Positions 9,640 to 18,104 of a DNA stretch of 64,000 bases are shown piece after piece. The stretch spans positions 682,001 through 746,000 of the forward strand of contig NZ_JAMTCJ010000003.1 in the NCBI RefSeq assembly GCF_024171815.1, given 5' to 3'. How positions within the stretch are numbered: the first letter of the stretch is position 1; each line of letters starts with the position of its first letter. The DNA is from Williamsia maris (lineage in GTDB: Bacteria; Actinomycetota; Actinomycetes; Mycobacteriales; Mycobacteriaceae). The position numbers and the translations under genes were made by a program. The notes beneath the pieces were generated by a model that had not been told where the DNA came from, ran no database searches, and saw only the letters and a program-made list of their open reading frames with translations.

Positions 9640-11208
9640 GTGACCGTCACCGATACGTCTGAGACCGATACCGTGTCTGTACTGGAGGCGAATTATGCTG
9701 CGCTCGAACAGCTCCTGGATGAGATTGCGGCGGGGTCGTCGGATGCGTGTGGTGATGCGGTGGTCGCGGAGTTGGCCGAACGGCATGAGCGGGCGGTGCG
9801 GCGGATGGAATCAATCGGTAACCGCCGGATCCTCGATGTGTCGGATCGGGACGCGTTCCGGGTGTCGGGGTCGAAGAACCTGACCGATTACTTGTCGACC
9901 CGGTTACGGATCACCCGTCCGCGCAGACGGTTACGCGCCGTGCAACACCTCGAAGCGATGCATTCGATGACCGGTGAGCTCCTCCCACCCCGCGCCCCGA
10001 ACACCGCCGCAGGCCTGGCCGACGGGCACCTCGGTGCCGAGCATGCCGATGCGATCCTCGACGTACTCGCGAAAGTCCCCGCCGCGGTCGACCCCGCCGA
10101 GACAGCGAAAGCCGAAACCGCCCTCGCCACCGAAGCCCGCCGGCTGACCCCACGGGAGATCACCCAGCTCGGGGTCCGGATCCTGGCCTACCTCGACCCC
10201 GACGGCACCCTCACCGACGACCGCGACCGCGCCCGCCACCGGAAACTGTCCCTCGGATCCCAGGACGCGCAGTTGATGTCGACACTCTCCGGAACCCTGG
10301 ACCCGACGACGCGCGCACTGTTCGAGGTGGTCCTCGCGGCGTGGGCCGCACCCGGCATGAACAACCCCGACGACGAATCATCCCCACGCGGAGACCACAC
10401 CGACATCGACCCAGACCTCCTGCGCGACGCAGCTGATCGCGACACCCGGTCGGTGGCGCAACGCAACCACGACGCGTTGAAAGCCCTGCTGCAGTGCGCA
10501 GCCGACGGCGGCCTCCTCGGCGCCAGCCATCGTGGTCTGCCACCGCACATCATCATCTCCATCACCGAACAACAGCTCCGCGAACGGGCCGGGGTCGCCC
10601 ACACCACCACCGGCACCGATCTGCCCATCACCGACGTCCTCACCCTCGCCGCGAACGCGCAGATGCATTTAGCGGTGTTCGACAACCACACCGGCGAACC
10701 ACTGTTCCTCGGACGAGCCCACCGATTGGCATCCCAAGCCCAACGATTCATCCTGTTCGCCCAATACGGGGGATGCGGGGCAACCGACTGCCCCACCCCC
10801 TACGCACACAGCGAAATCCACCACGCCGACAAAGACTGGGCCGACGGCGGCACCACCGACGCCAACCACCTCGCCCCCGCATGCGGACCACACAACCGCG
10901 CCGTCGGACCCAAACCCGACCAATGGACCACCGAGAAAATCACCACCGGCCCCGACCGCGGACGCTACGGCTGGCGCCGCAACACCGACCCACCCGACCA
11001 ACTCCACGCCAACCACCGACACCGCATCCGCGACCTCCTCGACCAACACGGTGTCGATCACCTGCGGGCCGAAGACCCACAGCCCGACCAGCGGCCCACG
11101 TCCGCACCGACGAGCAGTGTGGAACACCGGCTCGCGCTGGTGCTCATCGACCACATACCGCGACCGATGACCACCCAGATCATGTGGCCGTCACAACAAC
11201 GGACGTGA
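9640..11208 (+). CDS. DUF222 and HNH endonuclease domain protein (13E12 repeat family), 522 aa
   Basis: The start is GTG 9640 after GGGGAGGAG. The N-terminal about 330 residues are the DUF222 domain (for example NRRILDVSDRDAFRVSGSKN, LRAVQHLEAMHSMTGELLPP). An HNH module follows at about 370-420: CGATDC, HSEIHHADKDWADGGTT, NHLAPACGPHNRAVG. This is the architecture of M. tuberculosis REP13E12 proteins, multicopy genes that in that organism also carry LexA boxes. A role as a damage-induced nuclease or selfish homing-like element is plausible but unproven. The second half is rich in CAC/ACC codons compared with neighbours. Confidence 0.92.
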   Translation: MTVTDTSETDTVSVLEANYAALEQLLDEIAAGSSDACGDAVVAELAERHERAVRRMESIGNRRILDVSDRDAFRVSGSKNLTDYLSTRLRITRPRRRLRAVQHLEAMHSMTGELLPPRAPNTAAGLADGHLGAEHADAILDVLAKVPAAVDPAETAKAETALATEARRLTPREITQLGVRILAYLDPDGTLTDDRDRARHRKLSLGSQDAQLMSTLSGTLDPTTRALFEVVLAAWAAPGMNNPDDESSPRGDHTDIDPDLLRDAADRDTRSVAQRNHDALKALLQCAADGGLLGASHRGLPPHIIISITEQQLRERAGVAHTTTGTDLPITDVLTLAANAQMHLAVFDNHTGEPLFLGRAHRLASQAQRFILFAQYGGCGATDCPTPYAHSEIHHADKDWADGGTTDANHLAPACGPHNRAVGPKPDQWTTEKITTGPDRGRYGWRRNTDPPDQLHANHRHRIRDLLDQHGVDHLRAEDPQPDQRPTSAPTSSVEHRLALVLIDHIPRPMTTQIMWPSQQRT

Positions 11209-11214
11209 CGCTTG

Positions 11215-11691
11215 TCAGCTCTTGGGTTTGGGCTTCTCGACGACGTCGGGCGGGATGTCGTCGGGCTCGGCGTCGGGGGCGTAGTCGGCGGCCAGCCACC
11301 GCACCGACGACGGCGAGAACAGCAGCACCAGCACGATGATCACCACGATCAGCAACGGCGCGCCGTACTGGGGCTGGCCGCTGTCGGTGAGAAGCGCGAA
11401 CGCCACCGGGATCAGCAGGATCTGTGCGACCACCGCGATGGCCCGACCCCACCGGCGACCGGTGATCAGTGCCAGACCGCCCGCGAGAACGCCGGCACCG
11501 AGGATGGCGAACCACGCCCCCGTGCCGTAGCTGCTGATGAAGCTCTCGTCCGCGCCGCCCGCGGCGTGGAACCACAGGACCACCGCGATCACGATCGCGC
11601 CCAGGCCCTCGAGTGCGACGATCGCCCCACCCCGTCGGACCGCGGTCGGTGGGCGCGCCGAACGGCTCGACGGATCGGGGCTGGTCTGCAT
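11215..11691 (-). CDS. Small integral membrane protein (Rv3217c-like), 158 aa
   Basis: The start is ATG 11691, chosen because the upstream in-frame extension lacks conservation signals and overlaps the promoter of the lipid-kinase gene. Four hydrophobic helices are visible, including GAIVALEGLGAIVIAVVLWF, WFAILGAGVLAGGLALI, AIAVVAQILLIPVAFALL and APLLIVVIIVLVLLF. An acidic then lysine-rich tail follows (DAEPDDIPPDVVEKPKPKS). It is a conserved actinobacterial protein with no known activity, positioned as Rv3217c beside Rv3218 and whiB1. Confidence 0.82.
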   Translation of the reverse strand: MQTSPDPSSRSARPPTAVRRGGAIVALEGLGAIVIAVVLWFHAAGGADESFISSYGTGAWFAILGAGVLAGGLALITGRRWGRAIAVVAQILLIPVAFALLTDSGQPQYGAPLLIVVIIVLVLLFSPSSVRWLAADYAPDAEPDDIPPDVVEKPKPKS

Positions 11692-11806
11692 CACTCCCCC
11701 AGCGTAGAACGCCCGCCCGGCCGCACCGGAAACGGTGACGAACCGATCCCGCGGGGACCGTCTGGGATTGTGACCGCTGTGGCGACACCCTCTAGGCTCA
11801 GAAATC

Positions 11807-12763
11807 GTGCGTGCCCTGCTGATCGTCAACCCGTTCGCGACCTCGACCACCGATGCGGGTCGCGACGCGTTGGCGCACACCCTCTCGGCACGACTCGACC
11901 TGACGGTCGAACTGACCACCCATCGCGGTCACGCCGGTGAGATCGCTGCCCGCGCGCGTGCCGAGGGCTGCCCCGTGGTGATCGTCCACGGCGGCGACGG
12001 CACGGTCAACGAGGTCGTCAACGGCCTGCTCGACGCACCCGGCGCACCCATCGGAACGGCTCCGTCGCCCGCGTTGGCGGTCGTCCCCGGCGGTAGCGCC
12101 AACGTGTTCGCCCGATCGCTCGGGGTGCTGGCCGACCCGCTGCAGGCCACCGGACAGCTGCTCACCCTGCTCGCCGACGGTGCCCGTCGTCGGATCAGCC
12201 TCGGTCACGCCGACGGTCGCTGGTTCCTCTTCAACGCGGGCCTCGGCGTCGACGCGGAGGTCGTCCACTCGATCGAACGCCAGCGCAAGTCCGGCAAGCC
12301 CGCCAGCGACGCCCGCTACATCTGGACCACCACCAAGGCCTTCCTGACCGCGGCCCGCCGACGACCGGAACTGACCGTCGAGCTACCCGGCGAGGAACCC
12401 GGCGACCCGGTCCGCGTCATCGACGGCGTGCATTTCGCGTTCGTGTGCAACGCGAACCCGTGGACCTACATCGGCAAGCGCCCGGTGCTCACGAACCCGG
12501 ACACCACCTACGACTCCGGACTCGGGATCTTCGCCTCGCAGTCCATGAGCGTGCCGCGCAACACCCCGGTGTTCACCCAGCTGCTGACGAAGCGATCGCC
12601 GCACGCCGGCCATGTGCTGACCGACGACGACGTCGAGTACGTACGGATCCGCGCGGACAACCCCATCGACATGCAGATGGACGGCGACTACGTCGGCACG
12701 CGGGTGGATGTGCGGTTCGGTTGTGTGCCCGACCGGCTCGAGGTCGTGGCCCCCACCGCCTGA
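11807..12763 (+). CDS. Diacylglycerol/sphingosine kinase-family lipid kinase (Rv3218-like), 318 aa
   Basis: The start is GTG 11807. The DAGK catalytic domain begins at the N-terminus: LLIVNPFA, then the signature HGGDGTVNEVVNGLL (about residues 60-75) and PGGSANVFARSLG, which bind the nucleotide phosphates. The C-terminal lipid-binding half ends with MQMDGDYVGTRVDV, the usual metal-coordinating motif. It probably phosphorylates a membrane lipid (diacylglycerol or a related lipid) with ATP. The true substrate in this family varies and is not determined here. Confidence 0.88.
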   Translation: MRALLIVNPFATSTTDAGRDALAHTLSARLDLTVELTTHRGHAGEIAARARAEGCPVVIVHGGDGTVNEVVNGLLDAPGAPIGTAPSPALAVVPGGSANVFARSLGVLADPLQATGQLLTLLADGARRRISLGHADGRWFLFNAGLGVDAEVVHSIERQRKSGKPASDARYIWTTTKAFLTAARRRPELTVELPGEEPGDPVRVIDGVHFAFVCNANPWTYIGKRPVLTNPDTTYDSGLGIFASQSMSVPRNTPVFTQLLTKRSPHAGHVLTDDDVEYVRIRADNPIDMQMDGDYVGTRVDVRFGCVPDRLEVVAPTA

Positions 12764-12874
12764 AACGGGCGGTGCCGAGTTGCCTTCGCCACTGTATGGG
12801 CGAAAAGCAGGCGAACCGAACAAGACAGTAGTACAACGGTCGAGGTACCCCGTGGGCACCCCCCTGCAATCGCA

Positions 12875-12888
12875 GTGACATTGCCCAC
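12875..12888. promoter_or_regulatory. Crp-like site 1 upstream of whiB1
   Basis: GTGACATTGCCCAC is a GTG-N8-CAC half-palindrome of the mycobacterial Crp consensus TGTGA-N6-TCACA. It lies 158 bp before the whiB1 start. Confidence 0.55.
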
Positions 12889-12923
12889 GTGTTAACGCAA
12901 CACCATTGACTTCATCTGGATTC

Positions 12924-12937
12924 GTGAAAGCATTCAC
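12924..12937. promoter_or_regulatory. Crp-like site 2 upstream of whiB1
   Basis: GTGAAAGCATTCAC is a better palindrome (GTGAA and TTCAC arms) that matches TGTGA-N6-TCACA at all but the outermost base on the left. It lies just downstream of TTGACT, where a bound regulator would repress, and 49 bp centre to centre from site 1. Confidence 0.6.
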
Positions 12938-13032
12938 AAGCAACAGTGCGGAAACATCAAGTACGCACGTATGAACGAAAAGTTACAGAACACACCGCGC
13001 GACCACCACGCGCGCATGCGAAGGAGCAGGGA

Positions 13033-13290
13033 ATGGACTGGCGTCACAACGCAATCTGTCGCGACGAGGATCCGGAGCTGTTTTTCCCCGTGGGGACCAG
13101 TGGACCGGCCATCGCACAGATCGCCGATGCGAAGCTCGTCTGCAACCGCTGCCCCGTCACAGCTGACTGCCTCTCGTGGGCGCTGGACTCGGGCCAGGAT
13201 GCAGGCGTCTGGGGCGGCATGAGCGAGGACGAGCGTCGCGCACTCAAGCGTCGCAACGCGCGCAACCGCACGCGCAGCACCACCGTCTGA
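13033..13290 (+). CDS. whiB1: WhiB1 iron-sulfur transcription regulator, 85 aa
   Basis: The start is ATG 13033, set by AAGGAG six bases upstream; the frame is open further upstream but lacks a site. The four cluster-binding cysteines are Cys9, Cys37, Cys40 and Cys46, the C-x27-C-x2-C-x5-C spacing of WhiB1. GVWGG lies at 58-62 and a basic tail (RRALKRRNARNRTRS) follows. WhiB1 carries a nitric-oxide-sensitive [4Fe-4S] cluster, binds the principal sigma factor SigA and is essential in mycobacteria. It is monocistronic, with a strong hairpin terminator 17 bp after the stop codon. Confidence 0.95.
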   Translation: MDWRHNAICRDEDPELFFPVGTSGPAIAQIADAKLVCNRCPVTADCLSWALDSGQDAGVWGGMSEDERRALKRRNARNRTRSTTV

Positions 13291-13307
13291 ACACAGCCAC
13301 ATCGAGA

Positions 13308-13334
13308 AGCCCGGCGGATCCCGCCGGGCTTTTT
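13308..13334. terminator. Bidirectional terminator between whiB1 and pdtaS
   Basis: AGCCCGGCGG, loop ATC, then CCGCCGGGCT form a perfect 10-bp stem followed by a T-run (TTTTT) on the plus strand. It lies between the convergent whiB1 and pdtaS genes. Confidence 0.9.
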
Positions 13335-13359
13335 GCTGTCCGGGCATCGGGATGTCGGG

Positions 13360-14844
13360 TCAGCGCAGAGGAACGGTGAGGATCGCGTCGGTTCCGCCGT
13401 CACTGCCCGCGGTCAGCTCGAGGCTGCCGCCGAGTTCGATGCTCACCAGGGTGTGCACGATCTGCAGGCCGAGTCGCTCCGACGCGCGCATGTCGAAACC
13501 GGCGGGCAACCCCACCCCGTTGTCGGCGACGGTCACGACCAACCGCCGTGTGTTGCGGTCGGCCTTGATCACCACCTCACCCTGTCCGCCCGAGGTGAAC
13601 CCGTGCTCGACCGCGTTCTGGATCAGCTCGGTCAGCACCATCACCATCGGCATGGCCAGGTCGGACGGCAGCACTCCCAGCGTGCCGCCCCGGCGGACCA
13701 CGGCGTTGCTGTCACCGGACGCGACATCGGCCATCACCGGCACCAACTGATCGACGACGACGTCGAGATCGACCTCCTCGTCGACGCTGCCCGAGAGCAG
13801 CTCGTGCACCAACGCGATCGCGGCGACCCGACGCACCGCCTCGGTCAACGCACCGCGGGCCTCCGGGTTCTCGGTCCGCCGCGCCTGTAGACGCAGCAGC
13901 GCCGACACACTCTGCAGGTTGTTCTTCACCCGGTGGTGGATCTCCCGGATGGTGGCGTCCTTGCTGATCAGTGCCCGGTCGCGTCGTTTGACCTCGGTGA
14001 CGTCGCGCAGCAGGACCGCGGCGCCGGACCGCTGGCCACGTGGTCGGAGCGGGACCGCGCGGATGAGCACCGACGCGCGCTTGGCATCGGCCTCGATGCG
14101 CATCCCGGACCGGCCGGCCACCGCCTCGGAGATCATGAACACCGTGTCGTCGGCCTCGAACCGGTCGGTCAGCAGCTCCGACAGCACCGTGGTCAGCTCG
14201 TTGCCGGTCAGCTCGGCGGTCCAGCCCATGCGGTGCACGGCCGACAGTGCGTTGGGGCTCGCGAACGCCACGACCCCGGCGTCGTCGACCCGGATGAACC
14301 CGTCCCCGGCACGCGGCGTGGACAATCCGCGCGGATTGCCCTCGTACTGCGGGAACGTGCCGTCCGACATCATCTGACAGAGGTCGTGCGCGCAGTCCTG
14401 ATAGGCGAGTTCCATCGGTGACGGCATCCGCAGCTGCGCGAGGTTGGCGGTTCGGCTGACCACCGCGACGACGACCCCGTCGAATCGCACCGGGACCGCC
14501 TCGCGTCGGATCGCGATGGGCCCCAACCACGTCGGGTCCTCCTCGCGGAGGATGCGGCCGCTGGTGAAGGCGCTGCGCACCTGCGGGTTGGAGTCCGGCG
14601 AGGTGTCGTCGTCCTCGATCACGAGTCGGCCGACCTGGTCGGCGGGGAACACCGTCGGCGAGGTGTTCGGACGACACTGGGCGACGCAGATCAACCGATC
14701 GGAATCGGTACGGACGTACATGAGCAGGTCGGCGAAGGAAAGATCCGCCATCAACTGCCATTCGGCGACGACCCGCTGCAGGTGGCCCGCGACCGCGCCG
14801 GAGAGATCGGTGTGTTCGGCGAGCAGATCGGTCAGTGTCGACAT
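13360..14844 (-). CDS. pdtaS: PdtaS-type sensor histidine kinase, 494 aa
   Basis: The start is ATG 14844. There are no membrane helices, so it is a soluble kinase. The N-terminal GAF-like sensor (to about 150) contains the cysteines CVAQC and CAHDLC. A PAS domain follows (GDGFIRVDDAGVVAFASPNA), then a HisKA_2 dimerisation box IREIHHRVKNNLQSVSALL and an HWE/HisKA_2 ATPase domain with N-box LTELIQNAVEHGF and G-box VADNGVGLP. PdtaS phosphorylates the RNA-binding antiterminator PdtaR, whose gene is elsewhere. The location between whiB1 and the biotin carrier matches Rv3220c. Confidence 0.93.
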   Translation of the reverse strand: MSTLTDLLAEHTDLSGAVAGHLQRVVAEWQLMADLSFADLLMYVRTDSDRLICVAQCRPNTSPTVFPADQVGRLVIEDDDTSPDSNPQVRSAFTSGRILREEDPTWLGPIAIRREAVPVRFDGVVVAVVSRTANLAQLRMPSPMELAYQDCAHDLCQMMSDGTFPQYEGNPRGLSTPRAGDGFIRVDDAGVVAFASPNALSAVHRMGWTAELTGNELTTVLSELLTDRFEADDTVFMISEAVAGRSGMRIEADAKRASVLIRAVPLRPRGQRSGAAVLLRDVTEVKRRDRALISKDATIREIHHRVKNNLQSVSALLRLQARRTENPEARGALTEAVRRVAAIALVHELLSGSVDEEVDLDVVVDQLVPVMADVASGDSNAVVRRGGTLGVLPSDLAMPMVMVLTELIQNAVEHGFTSGGQGEVVIKADRNTRRLVVTVADNGVGLPAGFDMRASERLGLQIVHTLVSIELGGSLELTAGSDGGTDAILTVPLR

Positions 14845-14883
14845 GGTCCGCTGCCGCAGAACGGGTGGACGTCGGTCAAGACG

Positions 14884-15099
14884 TCAGTCGATGGTGGCGA
14901 TGAGGTCGCCGGCCTGGATGACGTCGCCCACGGCGACCTTGACCTGGCCGACGGTCCCGGACTCCTCGGCGAGCACCGGGATCTCCATCTTCATCGACTC
15001 GAGCAACACGATGGTGTCGCCCGCCTCGATGGACTGGCCGGGCGCGACGATGACCTCGAGGACGCTTGCCACGATCTCCGCGATGACTTCTTCTGCCAT
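14884..15099 (-). CDS. Biotin/lipoyl carrier protein (TB7.3-like), 71 aa
   Basis: The start is ATG 15099 with TGGAGG at five bases, giving 71 residues, the same length as M. tuberculosis TB7.3 (Rv3221c). It is a single biotinyl domain with the attachment motif ESMKME and Lys37 as the modified residue. It ends VGDVIQAGDLIATID. It probably accepts biotin and serves as a carboxyl carrier, but no carboxylase subunit is adjacent, so its partner is unknown. It lies 39 bp from pdtaS on the same strand and could be cotranscribed with it. Confidence 0.92.
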   Translation of the reverse strand: MAEEVIAEIVASVLEVIVAPGQSIEAGDTIVLLESMKMEIPVLAEESGTVGQVKVAVGDVIQAGDLIATID

Positions 15100-15284
15100 G
15101 TCGACCTCCACCAGACGCGCGTCGATGCCACCGGATCACCCGGGGCATCTTGTCGAGGACAACCTATCGCAGATGATCCACGGTTCCGATGCGTGTGCGA
15201 CACGACATCGGGTGACCCGGTGCTCGCCCCCGATGCGCCCGCGGTGGAAACTCGGATGAGGACGTCGACAGTGAGGACCAGGAC

Positions 15285-16496
15285 ATGGATTTCGGTTACA
15301 GCGAGCGCTGCGAGGAACTGCGGACGCGACTTCTCGCCTTCATGGATTCCCACATCTATCCGGCCGAGGCCGTCTACACGCAGCAGATGCGCGAGTCGGG
15401 CGATCCGCACTTCGACGCACCCGTGGTCGCCGAACTCAAGGCCGAGGCCAAGGCCCAGGGCCTCTGGAACCTCTTCCATCCCGACGATCGGTACGGCGCC
15501 GGACTGACCAACGCGGAATACGCACCGCTGGCCGAGATCATGGGACGCAGTCCGGTCCTCGCTCCCGAGGCGTGCAACTGCTCGGCCCCCGACACCGGCA
15601 ACATGGAGGTCTTCACACAGTTCGGCTCCGACGAACACAAGAAGCGATGGCTGACACCGCTACTCGAGGGGACGATCCGTTCGGCGTTCGCGATGACCGA
15701 GCCGGCCGTGGCCAGTTCGGACGCCACGAACATCGAGATGACGATGCTGGCCGACGGTGACCACTTCGTGCTCAACGGCCGCAAGTGGTGGACGTCGAAC
15801 GCGCTGCACCCGAACTGTCGCGTGCTGATCGTCATGGGCAAGACCGATCCGGAGGCCTCGACCCACTCGCAGCAGTCGATGATGGTCGTCCCGATCGACG
15901 CACCCGGCGTCACCGTGGTCCGCGGTCTGCCGGTGTTCGGGTACCAGGACCGCGAAGGACACGCGGAGATCCTCTTCGAGGACGTGCGGGTGCCGCGCGA
16001 AGACGTCCTCGCCGGCGTCGGCAAGGGGTTCATGATCGCCCAGGCGCGACTCGGCCCGGGCCGCATCCACCACTGCATGCGTGCCATCGGCATGGCCGAA
16101 CGCGCACTCGACCTGATGTGCGTGCGCGCATCCACCCGCACCGCCTTCGGCAAACCGATCGCCGCCCAGTCCAACATCGCCGACTGGATCGCCGAATCGC
16201 GCATCGACATCGAGATGGCCCGGTTGTTGACGATGAAGGCGGCCTGGTTGATGGACACCGTCGGCAACAAGGGCGCCCGCATCGAGATCGCCGCGATCAA
16301 GGTGGCCGCGCCCGCGATGGCGCTGCGGATCATCGACCGCGCGATCCAGGTCCACGGTGGCGCCGGTGTCTCCGACGACTTCCCGTTGGCCCAGATGTAC
16401 GCGCATCTGCGGACGCTGCGCCTGGCCGACGGTCCGGACGAGGTGCACAAACGCACCATCGCCCGCTACGAACTCGGTGCCCACGCAGGCGGCTGA
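15285..16496 (+). CDS. Acyl-CoA dehydrogenase (ACAD10/11-like branch), 403 aa
   Basis: The start is ATG 15285. The enzyme has the expected length and three-domain layout: helical N-terminus, a middle domain with [17 protein letters not shown] and NGRKWWTSN (FAD and substrate contacts), and a C-terminal helical domain with [19 protein letters not shown] and [25 protein letters not shown] near the end carries the glutamate typical of the FadE/ACAD10-11 group. It should oxidise an acyl-CoA to the 2-enoyl-CoA and pass electrons to ETF. Nothing comparable sits at this place in M. tuberculosis, so it looks like a lineage-specific addition. Confidence 0.9.
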   Translation: MDFGYSERCEELRTRLLAFMDSHIYPAEAVYTQQMRESGDPHFDAPVVAELKAEAKAQGLWNLFHPDDRYGAGLTNAEYAPLAEIMGRSPVLAPEACNCSAPDTGNMEVFTQFGSDEHKKRWLTPLLEGTIRSAFAMTEPAVASSDATNIEMTMLADGDHFVLNGRKWWTSNALHPNCRVLIVMGKTDPEASTHSQQSMMVVPIDAPGVTVVRGLPVFGYQDREGHAEILFEDVRVPREDVLAGVGKGFMIAQARLGPGRIHHCMRAIGMAERALDLMCVRASTRTAFGKPIAAQSNIADWIAESRIDIEMARLLTMKAAWLMDTVGNKGARIEIAAIKVAAPAMALRIIDRAIQVHGGAGVSDDFPLAQMYAHLRTLRLADGPDEVHKRTIARYELGAHAGG

Positions 16497-16608
16497 GTTC
16501 GGTGACACCGGTCGGAGGCGGTCACGGATTGTGGACCTGGTGGCGACTCGTGGAACAATGGATGACCTGTGCGAAGTAGAAGTCGCAGCGCACCGGAAGG
16601 AGAACACC

Positions 16609-16683
16609 ATGGGAAAGCGTGGACGCAAGAAGCGCGCTCGTAAGAAGAATGCCGCCAACCACGGCAAGCGCCCCAACGCTTGA
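16609..16683 (+). CDS. Ribosomal protein bL37, 24 aa
   Basis: A 24-codon gene starting at ATG 16609, with GGAAGGAG at six bases. The peptide is MGKRGRKKRARK, then KNAANHGKRPNA: very basic, and nearly identical to the tiny mycobacterial large-subunit protein bL37 found in ribosome structures. It is too short for most gene callers. It lies 112 bp after the acyl-CoA dehydrogenase with its own promoter-like upstream sequence, and a strong hairpin terminator follows. Confidence 0.88.
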   Translation: MGKRGRKKRARKKNAANHGKRPNA

Positions 16684-16714
16684 GTGGTGCATCCCCCACA
16701 CGGGACACCACACG

Positions 16715-16756
16715 ATCAGGGCCGGACCCCACCTCACGGTGAGATCCGGCCCTGAT
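16715..16756. terminator. Bidirectional terminator between the bL37 gene and rshA
   Basis: ATCAGGGCCGGA (16715-16726) pairs perfectly with TCCGGCCCTGAT (16745-16756), a 12-bp stem with an 18-nt loop. It lies between the convergent bL37 and rshA genes. Confidence 0.82.
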
Positions 16757-16770
16757 GCTGTGTACGGGGT

Positions 16771-17076
16771 CTAGTCGGTGTGCGTGTGACCGATGACCGT
16801 CTGACGGATCTCGACGGTCAGTCGCTGACGCAACCGGTCGGGTGCCTGGTCGCCTCCGCACTTGCGGTTGATCAGGCTCTTGAGCTGCGCCTCGATGCCG
16901 TAGTGCTCGAGGCAGCTGTGGCAGGAGTTCATGTGCGACTGGAGTCGTTCGCGCACGTTCGGGTCGCACTCGTTGTCCAGCAGGAGCCACACGTCGGCGA
17001 TGACCGCCGAGCAGTCGAGCTGCTCGAACTCCGCCGACTCGAGGTCGGACTGTGCGGTGTCGGGCTGATCGGTCAT
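16771..17076 (-). CDS. rshA: Zinc-binding anti-sigma factor RshA/RsrA, 101 aa
   Basis: The start is ATG 17076, overlapping the sigH stop codon in ATGA, so the pair is translationally coupled. HMNSCHSC (His48, Cys52, Cys55) is the HxxxCxxC zinc motif of redox-sensing ZAS anti-sigma factors; Cys22 and Cys37 supply additional thiols. In the family, oxidation forms a disulfide, expels zinc and releases the sigma factor. The C-terminal half is basic and helical. Length and gene order match RshA of mycobacteria and RsrA of Streptomyces. Confidence 0.92.
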   Translation of the reverse strand: MTDQPDTAQSDLESAEFEQLDCSAVIADVWLLLDNECDPNVRERLQSHMNSCHSCLEHYGIEAQLKSLINRKCGGDQAPDRLRQRLTVEIRQTVIGHTHTD

Positions 17077-17732
17077 CGCGTCACCTGCGCAGTCGTCTCG
17101 GACGCGTCGTCGGCCCGGCCGGCGCGGTTGAACCCACGCTCGGTGGCCACATCGGCCAGCAGACCGCGCAGTTGCTTGCGGCCACGATGCAGTCGAGACA
17201 TCACCGTTCCGATCGGGGTGTCCATGATCTCGGCGATCTCCTTGTACGGCAGGCCTTCGACGTCGGCGTAGTACACAGCCATCCGGAAGTCCTCGGGCAG
17301 TTCCTGCAGTGCGTTCTTGATGTCGTCGTCGGGCAGCGCATCGAGGGCCTCGATCTCGGCCGAACGCAGACCGGTCGACGTGTGCTCGGCGGTGGCGGCG
17401 AGCTGCCAGTCGCTGATCTCGTCGGTCGGGTACTGCGCGGGTTGGCGCTGCCGCTTGCGGTACCCGTTGATGTAGGTGTTCGTCAGGATCCGGTACAGCC
17501 AGGCCTTGAGGTTCGTGCCCGCCTTGAAGGAGTGGAAAGCGGAGAACGCCTTGACGTAGGTCTCCTGGACGAGGTCCTCGGCGTCCGGCGGGTTGCGCGT
17601 CATGCGCAGCGCGGCGCCGTACATCTGGTCCAGCAGCGGCAGGGCGTCGCGCTCGAAGCGCTCCCCGCGCTGCGCAACGGTCTCCGTGGAGGCCGACTCG
17701 GGCGCGTCTGCCGTCGTATCGGATTCGGTCAC
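17073..17732 (-). CDS. sigH: ECF sigma factor SigH (SigR-type), 219-aa form
   Basis: The frame is open to ATG 17876 (267 residues). The short form from GTG 17732 (219 aa) has AAGGG at suitable spacing and matches the 216-residue M. tuberculosis SigH. Region 2 is [34 protein letters not shown] and [20 protein letters not shown]; region 4 is [20 protein letters not shown] and [20 protein letters not shown]. SigH directs the thiol-oxidative and heat stress response (thioredoxin, chaperones, proteases) and is held by RshA, encoded immediately downstream. A SigH-type promoter lies upstream of the longer start (see findings). Confidence 0.93.
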   Translation of the reverse strand: MTESDTTADAPESASTETVAQRGERFERDALPLLDQMYGAALRMTRNPPDAEDLVQETYVKAFSAFHSFKAGTNLKAWLYRILTNTYINGYRKRQRQPAQYPTDEISDWQLAATAEHTSTGLRSAEIEALDALPDDDIKNALQELPEDFRMAVYYADVEGLPYKEIAEIMDTPIGTVMSRLHRGRKQLRGLLADVATERGFNRAGRADDASETTAQVTR

Positions 17733-17927
17733 CACGGTCCCTTCAGATCGACTCGACGCCGTGTCGGACCCGCGTCGCTCGTCCAAGCCTACCGATGTCG
17801 GCGGTTCGACATACATCAGCGTCGGTCTCGACGATGCCGACCTGACCTGCGGCCGTTCCGGCGTGAGGACTGCCATCTACTTCACACTCCTTCTCCGTGG
17901 CGGTGTGCCATCTGATCTGTCCGGGTC

Positions 17928-17954
17928 CAACAGCGGGGTTCGTGGGATTGTTCC
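17928..17954 (-). promoter_or_regulatory. SigH-type autoregulatory promoter of sigH-rshA
   Basis: Read on the minus strand, GGAACA (17954-17949), 17 bp, then GTTG (17931-17928) fits the SigH/SigR consensus GGAAY-N18-GTT. The predicted RNA starts near 17920, about 45 nt upstream of the long-form ATG at 17876. Confidence 0.75.
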
Positions 17955-18104
17955 GTCGGTCGGAGTTCCGACCGGCGAGAACGCAATGAACCGATTCGCG
18001 ATCGGGGCCCCGCGCACCTGCGACAACGCGTCGCAACCGACCCGCGGGGCGACGTAACCTCGACCGATGAGATCGGACATCCCCGCAGCCGACGGCCTGG
18101 TCTG

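Larger units (their letters stand above)
12764..13032 (+). promoter_or_regulatory. whiB1 upstream region and leader
   Basis: These 269 bp separate the lipid-kinase stop from whiB1. They carry two GTG-N8-CAC Crp-type sites and a possible promoter TTGACT (12906-12911). An AAGGAG ribosome binding site lies at 13021-13026, 6 nt before the start. whiB1 is controlled by a cAMP receptor protein in M. tuberculosis, which fits. Confidence 0.65.

Noticed and set aside
9243-9650. Minus-strand open frame with a repeated peptide (HGARFPHSQHMG)
   Set aside because: It is the translation of the DNA repeat, overlaps the phosphatase end and the HNH start, and has no family features.
12851-12873. C-rich stretch resembling part of a 6C-type small RNA
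   Set aside because: Only one short C-run and no pair of C-loop hairpins; better read as part of the whiB1 promoter region.
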